From Winogradskyella schleiferi (lineage in GTDB: Bacteria > Bacteroidota > Bacteroidia > Flavobacteriales > Flavobacteriaceae): a stretch of DNA of 64,000 nucleotides. The stretch spans positions 1 through 64,000 of the forward strand of contig NZ_CP053351.1 of NCBI RefSeq assembly GCF_013394655.1, written 5' to 3'. A program made the position numbers and the translations under genes. The notes below the pieces were generated by a model. It saw only the letters and a list, made by a program, of their open reading frames with translations, had not been told where the DNA came from and did no database searches. Shown in pieces: positions 25,925 through 33,682 of the stretch (position 1 is its first letter; every line of letters starts with the position of its first letter).

Positions 25925-27643
25925 ATGAAAATGAACATTAAAATAGCAATGAGAAACGCAGTTCCAGTGGTCTTCCGTCATCGGTCAACCATCTTTGGTC
26001 TATGTTCTTTATTCTTTATTCTTTGTTCTCAATTATCTTCAGCCCAAGTTACTTCCGAGATCGATACCACAAATATCAGAATCGGAGAGCAAATCAACTA
26101 TAAGATTAATGTTGAAGCAGATTCCACGGCATTGGTTGTATTTCCAGAGGGACAAACCTTTACGCCTTTAGAAACTGTTGAAGCCTTAGAAATTGATACG
26201 ACCAAAAGAGACGCTAAATTCCTATTATCAAGAATCTATAAACTCACACAATTTGATTCTGGCGTTTATACCATTCCTCGACAAAAAATCATCATTGACG
26301 AGAAGCCATTTTTTACGGATTCCCTAAAAGTTGCCGTAAACACTGTCGAAGTCGATACCACAAAACAGAAACTCTACGATATAAAACCAATTATAGATGT
26401 TGAGAAAAGTAAAAGTAATTGGTGGCAATGGCTCTTAATTGTCTTATTGGCAATTGCGGTAATTGCATTTTTATTGTATTGGTTTATCTGGCGAAAAAAA
26501 CCTTTAACGGAAGAAGAAGAAATCGCTTTGCTACCGCCATATGATCGTGCAAAATTGGCATTATCAAAGCTTGATGAGAGTCAGTATTTAATACGATCTG
26601 AAGTCAAAGAGTATTATTCGGAATTAACTTTTATCATCAGAAAATATCTCGATGAAAAAGTTTACGATCGTGCCTTAGAAAGCACAACAGCTGAACTTAT
26701 TGCGCGTTTGAATTTATTGAAGGACGGCAATCAAATTCCATTATCTAAGGAAACCATTTTGCATATTGAATCGATTTTACAACGTGCCGATTTGGTGAAA
26801 TTTGCCAAGTCTGCACCAAACAAAACCCTTGCCGAAATGGACCGAACAACCATAGATAAAGCTATAGATAATGTTAAAGTAAGTTTGCCGGAACCGTCGG
26901 AAGAAGAGAAATTATTGGACCAAAAATATAAAGAAGAACAAGAACGTAAAAAGAAGCGCAAAAAAATCTGGATTACGGTGGCTATTTCATTGTTTTTAAT
27001 TGTGGCAACTTTCATTGGTTTTGGCATGAAATATGGTTTCGGTTACGTGAAAGATACTATCATTGGTCATGAAAGTAAAGAACTGTTAGAGGGCAATTGG
27101 GTGGAAAGTGCCTATGGTTATCCACCTATTTGGATAGAGACACCAGAAGTTCTTAAACGTGAAGCCGTAGAAATCCCTGATGAATACGAGGGTAAAGTAA
27201 GCACGTCCGTATTCAGGTATTTGTCTGAAAAATCGGGAATTGATATTCAGGTGAGTACAACAGCTTTTAAAGTTTCGCAAGAGCAAGGCAAGCCAAAAGA
27301 GATGACAGATGAAGAAAAGGCTGAAGATTTTCAAAAAACATCTGAGACCTATTTAAAATTGTTAGAATCTCAAGGCAACAAAGACATAACGGTAAAAAGA
27401 GAAAAATTCACAACACCAAATGGTGCAGAAGGACTAAAAGTCTATGGAACAATGAATACTGTTCTTGAGGATGGTAGCATAAAACCTGCGAAATATAATC
27501 TTTTACTTTTCAGAGCAGAAAATGTGAGACAACAGATTATTTTGAATTGGAGAACTGACGATAATTATGCAGATGACATCATTAAACGTGTCACAGATTC
27601 CATTGAATTGAAACCAGATGACGTAGAAGAAGAGAAAGAATGA
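25925..27643 (+). CDS. DUF4381-like membrane protein of the Bat operon
   Basis: The 572-residue protein has a signal peptide ending SQLSSAQ, a beta-rich domain (residues 40-155), one membrane helix at about 160-185 (WWQWLLIVLLAIAVIAFLLYWFIW), and a helical region resembling DUF4381 (PYDRAKLALSKLDESQYLIR, EYYSELTFIIRKYLDEKVYDRALESTTAEL). A second membrane helix (WITVAISLFLIVATFIGFGM) and a soluble tail follow. The signal peptide is oddly long and is written by a repeat-like DNA stretch (about 25970-26030). It sits between DUF58 and batA, overlapping batA by four bases. It probably joins the VWA complex at the membrane. Confidence 0.75.
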   Translation: MKMNIKIAMRNAVPVVFRHRSTIFGLCSLFFILCSQLSSAQVTSEIDTTNIRIGEQINYKINVEADSTALVVFPEGQTFTPLETVEALEIDTTKRDAKFLLSRIYKLTQFDSGVYTIPRQKIIIDEKPFFTDSLKVAVNTVEVDTTKQKLYDIKPIIDVEKSKSNWWQWLLIVLLAIAVIAFLLYWFIWRKKPLTEEEEIALLPPYDRAKLALSKLDESQYLIRSEVKEYYSELTFIIRKYLDEKVYDRALESTTAELIARLNLLKDGNQIPLSKETILHIESILQRADLVKFAKSAPNKTLAEMDRTTIDKAIDNVKVSLPEPSEEEKLLDQKYKEEQERKKKRKKIWITVAISLFLIVATFIGFGMKYGFGYVKDTIIGHESKELLEGNWVESAYGYPPIWIETPEVLKREAVEIPDEYEGKVSTSVFRYLSEKSGIDIQVSTTAFKVSQEQGKPKEMTDEEKAEDFQKTSETYLKLLESQGNKDITVKREKFTTPNGAEGLKVYGTMNTVLEDGSIKPAKYNLLLFRAENVRQQIILNWRTDDNYADDIIKRVTDSIELKPDDVEEEKE

Positions 27644-28647
27644 TGTTAGAGAATATACAATTTTTAAACATAGAATTTTTCTGGCTGTTATTGCTTTTGC
27701 CAATAGCCATAGTTTGGTATGTCTTTAAGCACAGCAAACAAACGGCTGAGTTAAAAATGTCTACTATTAAAGGCTTTAAGAATACATCGTCTTTTTGGTC
27801 AAAATTTAAACATGTACTTTTTGCATTACGATTAATAGCTTTAGCCCTTTTAATTACTGCATTGGCAAGACCAAGAACTGTGGATGTGTCTACCAAGACC
27901 AAAACCACAAGCGGAATAGATATTGTGATGGCAATCGATGTTTCGGCAAGTATGTTGGCAAAAGATTTACGTCCTAATCGCCTGGATGCTTTAAAAGAAG
28001 TGGCTGCGGATTTTATAGACGGAAGACCTAATGACCGAATCGGTTTGGTGGAGTATGCAGGAGAGGCTTATACCAAAACACCGATTACGAGCGATAAATC
28101 TATAGTGCAACGGTCACTTAGAGATATAAAGTATAACAATATTATTGAAGGCGGAACAGCGATTGGTATGGGATTGGCAACCTCAGTAAACCGATTGAAA
28201 GACAGCAGAGCCAAAAGTAAAGTGATTATTTTATTAACGGATGGTGTAAACAATTCTGGATTCATAGATCCAAAAATCGCTAGTGAATTGGCAGTAGAAT
28301 ATGGCATTAAAGTTTATACGATTGGATTGGGAACCAACGGCATGGCGTTGTCGCCAATAGGAATGAATCCTAATGGAACTTTTAGATATGGTCGAATTCA
28401 AGTGGAAATAGATGAAGCGCTATTAAAAGAAATTGCCGCAGAGACTGGTGGGCAATATTTCAGAGCTACAAATAACGATAAGCTGGCTAAAATCTATGAG
28501 GAAATCAATAAACTTGAAAAAACCGAAATTGAAGAAACCAAATACTACAATTACGACGAAAAATACCGACCACTAGTTTTATTGGCTGGATTGTTGCTAT
28601 TGATTGAATTATTATTAAGAAACACAATATTTAGAAGCTTTGTTTAG
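27640..28647 (+). CDS. batA: BatA, membrane VWA protein
   Basis: The 335-residue protein has N-terminal hydrophobic helices (FFWLLLLLPIAIVWYVF and HVLFALRLIALALLITALA). Then comes a VWA domain with DVSASM as the metal motif (IVMAIDVSASMLAKDLRPNRLDAL) and VIILLTDGVNNSG as the second site, and a C-terminal helix (LVLLAGLLLLIELLLR). This is the standard BatA layout, with the VWA domain held at the membrane between two anchors. Its ATG overlaps the stop of the preceding gene, and its end overlaps the batB start, so translation is probably coupled. Confidence 0.92.
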   Translation: MMLENIQFLNIEFFWLLLLLPIAIVWYVFKHSKQTAELKMSTIKGFKNTSSFWSKFKHVLFALRLIALALLITALARPRTVDVSTKTKTTSGIDIVMAIDVSASMLAKDLRPNRLDALKEVAADFIDGRPNDRIGLVEYAGEAYTKTPITSDKSIVQRSLRDIKYNNIIEGGTAIGMGLATSVNRLKDSRAKSKVIILLTDGVNNSGFIDPKIASELAVEYGIKVYTIGLGTNGMALSPIGMNPNGTFRYGRIQVEIDEALLKEIAAETGGQYFRATNNDKLAKIYEEINKLEKTEIEETKYYNYDEKYRPLVLLAGLLLLIELLLRNTIFRSFV

Positions 28648-29677
28648 ACTCGATGAAAAAATATGGTTTTGGACATTACTGGTAATTCCAGTAATTATTT
28701 TGCTGTTTGTAATACTTCAGATTTGGAGACGTTCTGCACAGAAAAAATTTGCTGATTCTGCCTTGTTAAAGCGTTTGAGTCCCAATCAATCATTATTTAA
28801 AAGTATATTAAAGGTATTTGTGCTTTGTGGTGCATTTGCTTGTTTGTCATTGGCTTTGGTCAATCCAAAAATTGGCACGAAATTGGAGACTGTACGCAGT
28901 GAAGGTGTGGATGTAGTATTTGCCATCGACGTCTCTAAAAGTATGTTGGCAGAAGATATTGCGCCAAATCGACTAGAAAAATCGCAGCAATTGGTCACGC
29001 AGATAATTAATAGTTTAGTGAGTGATCGTGTTGGAATTATTGCGTATGCAGGCAAAGCATTTCCACAATTGCCTATCACCACAGATTATGCTTCGGCAAA
29101 AATGTTTTTACAAAATATGAATACAGATATGTTGTCTTCACAAGGAACAGCAATCAGCGAAGCGATTCAATTGTCTAAAACGTATTTTGACAATGAAGAT
29201 CAAGCTAATCGTGTTTTAATTATCATTTCTGACGGAGAAGATCATGATGGTGAAGCACTCGATGTTGCCGAGGAAGCTGCAGAGCAAGGCATAAGAATAT
29301 TGACTGTTGGCGTTGGGGATTTGAAAGGTGGACCAATCCCGATAAAACGAAATGGAGTCATTCTTAATTATAAGAAAGACAACCAAGGCGAAACAGTAAT
29401 AACGCGTTTGGACGAAACCACACTTAAGGAAATTGCGGCAGAAGCGAATGGTGTTTACATCAATGGGAGAAATACATCTGACGTTGTAAATACCATTAAA
29501 GACGAATTGGATAAAATGGATAAACAGGAATTTGAGTCGAAGCAAATTGCGGATTTTAAGGACCAATTCCAGTGGTTCTTGGCTTTCGGAATTTTGTTGT
29601 TATTTATCGATATCTTCTTTTTGGAACGAAAAACGGCTTGGTTGAAGAAGCTTAACTTGTTCAATGAGAATTTTTAG
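28640..29677 (+). CDS. batB: BatB, membrane VWA protein with TTG start
   Basis: The 345-residue protein starts at a TTG (28640) that lies inside the last codons of batA, an eight-base overlap. The encoded start MFRLDEKIWFWTLLVIPVIILL matches the usual BatB N-terminus, so TTG is favoured over any internal start. The VWA metal motif is FAIDVSKSMLAEDI, and VLIISDGEDHDGEALD supplies the second part. Anchors lie at both ends. BatA and BatB are thought to form a membrane complex served by MoxR. The overlap and weak start codon may set the BatA:BatB ratio. Confidence 0.9.
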   Translation: MFRLDEKIWFWTLLVIPVIILLFVILQIWRRSAQKKFADSALLKRLSPNQSLFKSILKVFVLCGAFACLSLALVNPKIGTKLETVRSEGVDVVFAIDVSKSMLAEDIAPNRLEKSQQLVTQIINSLVSDRVGIIAYAGKAFPQLPITTDYASAKMFLQNMNTDMLSSQGTAISEAIQLSKTYFDNEDQANRVLIIISDGEDHDGEALDVAEEAAEQGIRILTVGVGDLKGGPIPIKRNGVILNYKKDNQGETVITRLDETTLKEIAAEANGVYINGRNTSDVVNTIKDELDKMDKQEFESKQIADFKDQFQWFLAFGILLLFIDIFFLERKTAWLKKLNLFNENF

Positions 29678-29743
29678 AATTTCTTTAACGCTAAGTCAGT
29701 AAAGGCTTTAGTAATTTAGAGGTCGTTTCAGAATTAAAAAAAT

Positions 29744-30598
29744 ATGAAAATATATATCACATTCATCGCACTTTTAGTAGGAAGTTTTGGCTTTTCCCAA
29801 GATTTGGATGAAGCACAACTAAAAGCAGATAAAAACGCCACTGATCTTGTTCATCAGGCCAATGAGTTAGTTGGAGAAGATAATTATATCGAAGCTGAAA
29901 TGGCATACAGAAAAGCCATTTCTGAAGCGCCAAGTAAAGCCGTGGGCGCTTATAATTTAGCCCATTCCTATTATAAGAAAGGCAGTTTTGATGAAGCTTT
30001 ATTTAGAAGTCAAGAAGCGGCTAAGAACGCCACTTCTAAAGATGAGAAACACCGCGCATTTCATAATATGGGTAATATTTTAATGGAAAATAAGGCGTGC
30101 AAAGAAGCTGTTGAAGCCTATAAAAATGCTTTAAGAAGTAATCCAAGTGACGAGGAAACCCGTTACAATTTCGCCTTAGCCAAAGAATGTGCCGAACAGC
30201 AAAAGCAAGATGGTGGTGGCGAAGATGATAAAAAGGACGACAACAAAGACGAAGAACAGAATAAGGAAGACGAGCAAAAGAAAGACGACCAAAACAAAGA
30301 CGATAAAGAAAATAAGGATAACGAGGACAAAAAAGACGAAGGGGACCAAGATAAAAAGGATGGCGACAAGGATAAGGATGAAGATGGAAAACCAAAAGAC
30401 GATAAAAAGGATGAAGGTAAAGGCGATGAAGATAAGAAAGACGAAAACCAGAAACCAAAACCACAACCTGGACAAATGTCGCCTCAGCAAATAAAAAATA
30501 TTTTGGAGGCCATGCAAAACCAAGAACAGAAAGTGCAGGAAAAAATGAATGCTGAAAAGCAAAAAGGCGCTAAGGTAAAGACCGAGAAGGACTGGTAA
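29744..30598 (+). CDS. batC: BatC, TPR protein with long Asp/Lys/Glu-rich tail
   Basis: The 284-residue protein has a signal peptide (MKIYITFIALLVGSFGFSQ) and three TPR units at about residues 35-145 (YIEAEMAYRKAISEAPSKAVGAYNLAHSYY; GSFDEALFRSQEAAK; CKEAVEAYKNALRSNPSDEETRYNFALA). Residues 150-245 are almost purely Asp, Lys, Glu and Gln, and a short end MSPQQIKNILEAMQNQEQKVQEKM follows. TPR units bind protein partners; the charged linker is a known trait of BatC. The frame is well supported despite several long open frames on the other strand, which come from the repeated codons. Confidence 0.88.
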   Translation: MKIYITFIALLVGSFGFSQDLDEAQLKADKNATDLVHQANELVGEDNYIEAEMAYRKAISEAPSKAVGAYNLAHSYYKKGSFDEALFRSQEAAKNATSKDEKHRAFHNMGNILMENKACKEAVEAYKNALRSNPSDEETRYNFALAKECAEQQKQDGGGEDDKKDDNKDEEQNKEDEQKKDDQNKDDKENKDNEDKKDEGDQDKKDGDKDKDEDGKPKDDKKDEGKGDEDKKDENQKPKPQPGQMSPQQIKNILEAMQNQEQKVQEKMNAEKQKGAKVKTEKDW

Positions 30599-30600
30599 GG

Positions 30601-30709
30601 CGAATTACGATTGAAGAATTATGATTTAATATTTTAGATTTACCAGAATCGTAATTCGTAAATCAAAAATCAGAAAATCAAGTAAGGTTCTAAAAATCTT
30701 GTAGGTATC
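30601..30709. repeat. Inverted repeat and AAGGTT/CTTGTAGG repeat between batC and batD
   Basis: CGAATTACGATT (30601-30612) and AATCGTAATTCG (30647-30658) are perfect complements, and a degenerate CAAGGTTTT-type unit follows (30684-30709). GAATTACGATT also occurs at 25836-25846, between DUF58 and the DUF4381-like gene. These repeats lie inside the operon and could cause partial termination or RNA processing. Confidence 0.5.
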
Positions 30710-30719
30710 AAAATTAAAA

Positions 30720-32492
30720 ATGAATTCAATAATAAAAAACATATCAATATTATTCCTAATACTTGCTACAAGTATCGCTTCCGCACAGGTAAAATTTGAA
30801 GCCAAAGTCAGCAAGAAAAAATTAGGAGTTAACGAGCGCTTGCGTATCGATTTTGAAATGAACCAAGATGGTGACAATTTTGTGCCACCAAGTTTTAAGG
30901 ATTTTGATGTGGTTGGTGGTCCCAATACCTCTGTTAGTAATTATTCCAGAAACGGAAAACGTTCGTTCAATAAAACTTATAGCTATTTTTTAGCACCAAA
31001 ACAACGCGGCAAATTCACCATTAAGCAAGCCACAATAGAAATTGATGGTGAGACTTACAAGACGTTTCCGATAACTATTGAGGTTACCGCAGCCGTTGAC
31101 AAACCCAATGGAGAAACAGCAGCGTCGGATGTCGCTGCTAAAAACGTACATCTCATTGCTGAGGTAAGCAAAAGTGACCCTTACCTCAATGAAGCGATTA
31201 CAGTAGTTTATAAACTTTATGTGTCTTTAGAAACTACGGTTAGTGGTTGGCAGGAAAAAGATAAGCCTAGATATAATGATTTTTGGAGTCAGAATATTGA
31301 AGTTAAAGGTTTCAATGTACTGAATGGCGAATATAATGGAGAAGAGTATCGGTATGTAGTTCTAAAAAAAACAGTGCTTTATCCTCAGAAAACAGGTGCT
31401 TTAAAACTAGAACCACTAGTATTGGATGTTAATGTGGAAGTGCCATCAAACCGACGCGATATTTTCGGTAGACGACTAATGACTAAGGTGCCACAAGTGG
31501 TTACTGCTGGTAGTAGAACAATTAATGTGAAGCCTCTACCAGAGCAAGGAAAACCTTCTGACTTTAAAGGTGCTGTTGGTGATTTCTCCTTTAAAGTGAA
31601 CACAAGTAAAACGCAATTGAATGCTACAGAATCCCTTCAGGCTAAACTAGAAGTTAAAGGAAAAGGGAATTTAAAATTATTCGAATTGCCAAAATTAACC
31701 GTTCCGAGTTCATTAGAGGTTTATGAACCTGAACATCAAGAAAATGTTCGAACCAATTTAAGCGGAATGCAAGGTGGCATTTCAGATACTTACACTATTG
31801 TACCGCAGTATAGAGGAAAATATCCTGTGCCAAGTATTTCGTTTTCATATTTTGATCCCGAGACTGAAAGTTATAAGCGTATCACTTCAGAAGAAATCGT
31901 AATTGATGTTTTGGAAGGGCCAATGGCTTCAAATACCAATACTGAAATCACAACACCAAACACAAAACAAAGTGTTAATCCTGATACCAATACATTCGCT
32001 TTTATAAAAACAACAGCGAATTGGTCATCTATAAAAACGGAGCCCTTCTTTCAGTCCACAGGATTCTGGTCGTTGGTTTTGTTACCATTTTTAGCGATTC
32101 CTTTAGCCATTGTGGTCAGACGTAAAAAAGACGAACGCGATGCAGACGTTCAAGGCAATCGCATTAGAAAAGCAGATCGTTTAGCTAAAAAGTATTTAAG
32201 TGAAGCTAAAAAAACGATGGGAAAAAAAGAGTCGTTTTATTTGGCTTTGGAAAAAGCACTTCATAACTATTTAAAAGCCAAATTGAATATTGAAACTAGT
32301 GATTTTAATAAAGAAAAAATAGAAAGCCTATTAATAGAACGACATGTTGAACCTGATGTAGTTTCAGATTTCATTTCAATTTTAGAAAATTGTGAATTAG
32401 CACGTTATACTCCAATTACACAAGTGACCATGCAGAATGATTATGATAAAGCAGCAAAAACAATTTCATTAATTGATAAACAACTTAGATAA
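30720..32492 (+). CDS. batD: BatD, membrane-anchored beta-domain protein
   Basis: The 590-residue protein has a signal peptide (IIKNISILFLILATSIASAQ). A BatD beta-sandwich region follows (KFEAKVSKKKLGVNERLRIDFEMNQDGDNFVPPSF, KTYSYFLAPKQRGKFTIKQATIEIDG), with further repeats to residue 420. One membrane helix lies at about 445-465 (FWSLVLLPFLAIPLAIVV), and a cytoplasmic helical tail ends the protein. BatD is a periplasmic partner of the Bat complex. batE follows after one base. The start at 30720 is the only ATG before the signal peptide. Confidence 0.9.
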   Translation: MNSIIKNISILFLILATSIASAQVKFEAKVSKKKLGVNERLRIDFEMNQDGDNFVPPSFKDFDVVGGPNTSVSNYSRNGKRSFNKTYSYFLAPKQRGKFTIKQATIEIDGETYKTFPITIEVTAAVDKPNGETAASDVAAKNVHLIAEVSKSDPYLNEAITVVYKLYVSLETTVSGWQEKDKPRYNDFWSQNIEVKGFNVLNGEYNGEEYRYVVLKKTVLYPQKTGALKLEPLVLDVNVEVPSNRRDIFGRRLMTKVPQVVTAGSRTINVKPLPEQGKPSDFKGAVGDFSFKVNTSKTQLNATESLQAKLEVKGKGNLKLFELPKLTVPSSLEVYEPEHQENVRTNLSGMQGGISDTYTIVPQYRGKYPVPSISFSYFDPETESYKRITSEEIVIDVLEGPMASNTNTEITTPNTKQSVNPDTNTFAFIKTTANWSSIKTEPFFQSTGFWSLVLLPFLAIPLAIVVRRKKDERDADVQGNRIRKADRLAKKYLSEAKKTMGKKESFYLALEKALHNYLKAKLNIETSDFNKEKIESLLIERHVEPDVVSDFISILENCELARYTPITQVTMQNDYDKAAKTISLIDKQLR

Positions 32493-32493
32493 T

Positions 32494-33252
32494 ATGAGAG
32501 CCATTACCATCTTACTTTTATGTTGTTTGAGCTTCATTGGTTTTTCGCAAAATGATAAAACTTTCAACGAAGCAAATACTTTATATAACGACGGAAAATA
32601 TGCTGAAGCTATTGATAAATATAAATCTATTTTAGAATCTAATCAACATTCTTCAGAATTGTATTTCAATTTAGGAAATGCCAATTATAAGCTCAACAAT
32701 ATTGCACCTAGCATATATTATTACGAAAAAGCATTGATGTTGGAACCTAATGATAACGACATACAAAACAATCTAGCTTTTGCGCAGAACATGACGATTG
32801 ACGCCATTGATAAAGTTCCGGTTGTAGGTTTTTCGCGACTTATAAATAATATAGTTCATACGTTTAGTACAGATACTTGGGCAAAAATTGCGGTTGGAGG
32901 TGTACTTTTATTTGTGATCATCTTTTTGGCCTATCATTTTTCATATGCGACATCAAAAAAGCGAATTGCCTTTGTGACTAGTATCGTAAGTCTATTTATA
33001 GCTTGTTTTGCTGTGGCTATGGCATTTCAAAAGCAAAGTTTAAATAGAAGAGATAATCCAGCGATAGTTTTTGCTCAAGAAAGCAGAGTAAAAACAGATC
33101 CTAATCCTACTAGTGAAGAAGTTTTTAGGCTGCATGAAGGCACCAAAGTTCAAGTATTGGAAACTTACGAGGACTGGAATGAGATTCAGTTGGCGGATAA
33201 TTCCAAAGGTTGGATTCCTTCCAAAGACATTAGAGTGTTAAAGGATTTTTAG
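32494..33252 (+). CDS. batE: BatE, TPR and SH3 protein
   Basis: The 252-residue protein has a signal peptide (MRAITILLLCCLSFIGFSQ), TPR units (FNEANTLYNDGKYAEAIDKYKSILES; SSELYFNLGNANYKLNNIAPSIYYYEKAL), two membrane helices at about residues 120-170 (IAVGGVLLFVIIFLAYHF; IVSLFIACFAVAMAF), and a C-terminal SH3-like domain (EEVFRLHEGTKVQVLETYEDWNEIQLADNSKGWIPSKDIRVL). I chose the ATG at 32494, one base after batD, over a longer frame that overlaps batD. BatE closes the operon. No terminator was seen before the next gene. Confidence 0.9.
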   Translation: MRAITILLLCCLSFIGFSQNDKTFNEANTLYNDGKYAEAIDKYKSILESNQHSSELYFNLGNANYKLNNIAPSIYYYEKALMLEPNDNDIQNNLAFAQNMTIDAIDKVPVVGFSRLINNIVHTFSTDTWAKIAVGGVLLFVIIFLAYHFSYATSKKRIAFVTSIVSLFIACFAVAMAFQKQSLNRRDNPAIVFAQESRVKTDPNPTSEEVFRLHEGTKVQVLETYEDWNEIQLADNSKGWIPSKDIRVLKDF

Positions 33253-33266
33253 AAATTATTTAACAG

Positions 33267-33293
33267 TTTGTTAATTTCTTAGTCTTATATTTG
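33267..33293 (+). promoter_or_regulatory. Putative promoter of the bicarbonate cluster
   Basis: TTTG (33267-33270), 15 bases, then TATATTTG (33286-33293), a perfect TAnnTTTG box. The spacer is shorter than usual. The predicted transcription start falls at about 33298-33300, on the ATG at 33300, so the message may be leaderless. Confidence 0.45.
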
Positions 33294-33299
33294 TGGCTT

Positions 33300-33593
33300 A
33301 TGTTTCAGAGATACAAGTATAAATCCGCAGTATTTTTTACCATTGTTTTAATGGCACTCATTTCTGCACCTACTATTATTGTATCTTTTGATGACACTTC
33401 AGATGTCACTTGTTTTTATAGTATTACCGAAGAAGAAGAAAACCAACACGTAAAATTGGTTTTCGAACATAATAACTTAGATTCTAATGGTTTTTTTGAA
33501 GACGAAGTAAATGCTAGCCTTATTGGATATACATTTAAGCAGTATCCAAAACCACATCTAAATTTAATTTCTCCACCACCCGATTTCATTTAA
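33300..33593 (+). CDS. Small protein with N-terminal hydrophobic segment, at the head of the SulP/carbonic anhydrase cluster
   Basis: The 97-residue product has a basic start (MFQRYKYK), a hydrophobic segment SAVFFTIVLMALISAPTIIVSF that may be a signal or anchor, and then a short body (FYSITEEEENQHVKLVFEHN). It ends in NLISPPPDFI. I know no family. A small gene in this position before sulP would fit an accessory subunit, but this is inference. The ATG at 33300 lies directly beyond a TAnnTTTG box. The sulP gene begins 90 bases after the stop. Confidence 0.6.
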   Translation: MFQRYKYKSAVFFTIVLMALISAPTIIVSFDDTSDVTCFYSITEEEENQHVKLVFEHNNLDSNGFFEDEVNASLIGYTFKQYPKPHLNLISPPPDFI

Positions 33594-33682
33594 TATTATA
33601 TTCGTTGGACATATTTTGTCCCTAAAATAAGTATTAAAATCCCTATTGAAGCCTTTTGTTCAATAGTAAAATCGTTATATAA

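Noticed and set aside
27591..27908. Minus-strand frame opposite the start of batA
   Set aside because: batA and its upstream overlap are certain; the antisense frame has no start context or motif.
30036..30562. Long open frames on the minus strand and in another plus frame opposite batC
   Set aside because: They arise from the repeated GAY/AAR codons of the Asp/Lys/Glu-rich tract; their products are low-complexity Phe/Leu/Ser or Lys/Arg strings.
25836..30658. Possible CRISPR or tandem repeat array from the GAATTACGATT units
   Set aside because: Only three copies, in different orientations and far apart, with no regular spacers.
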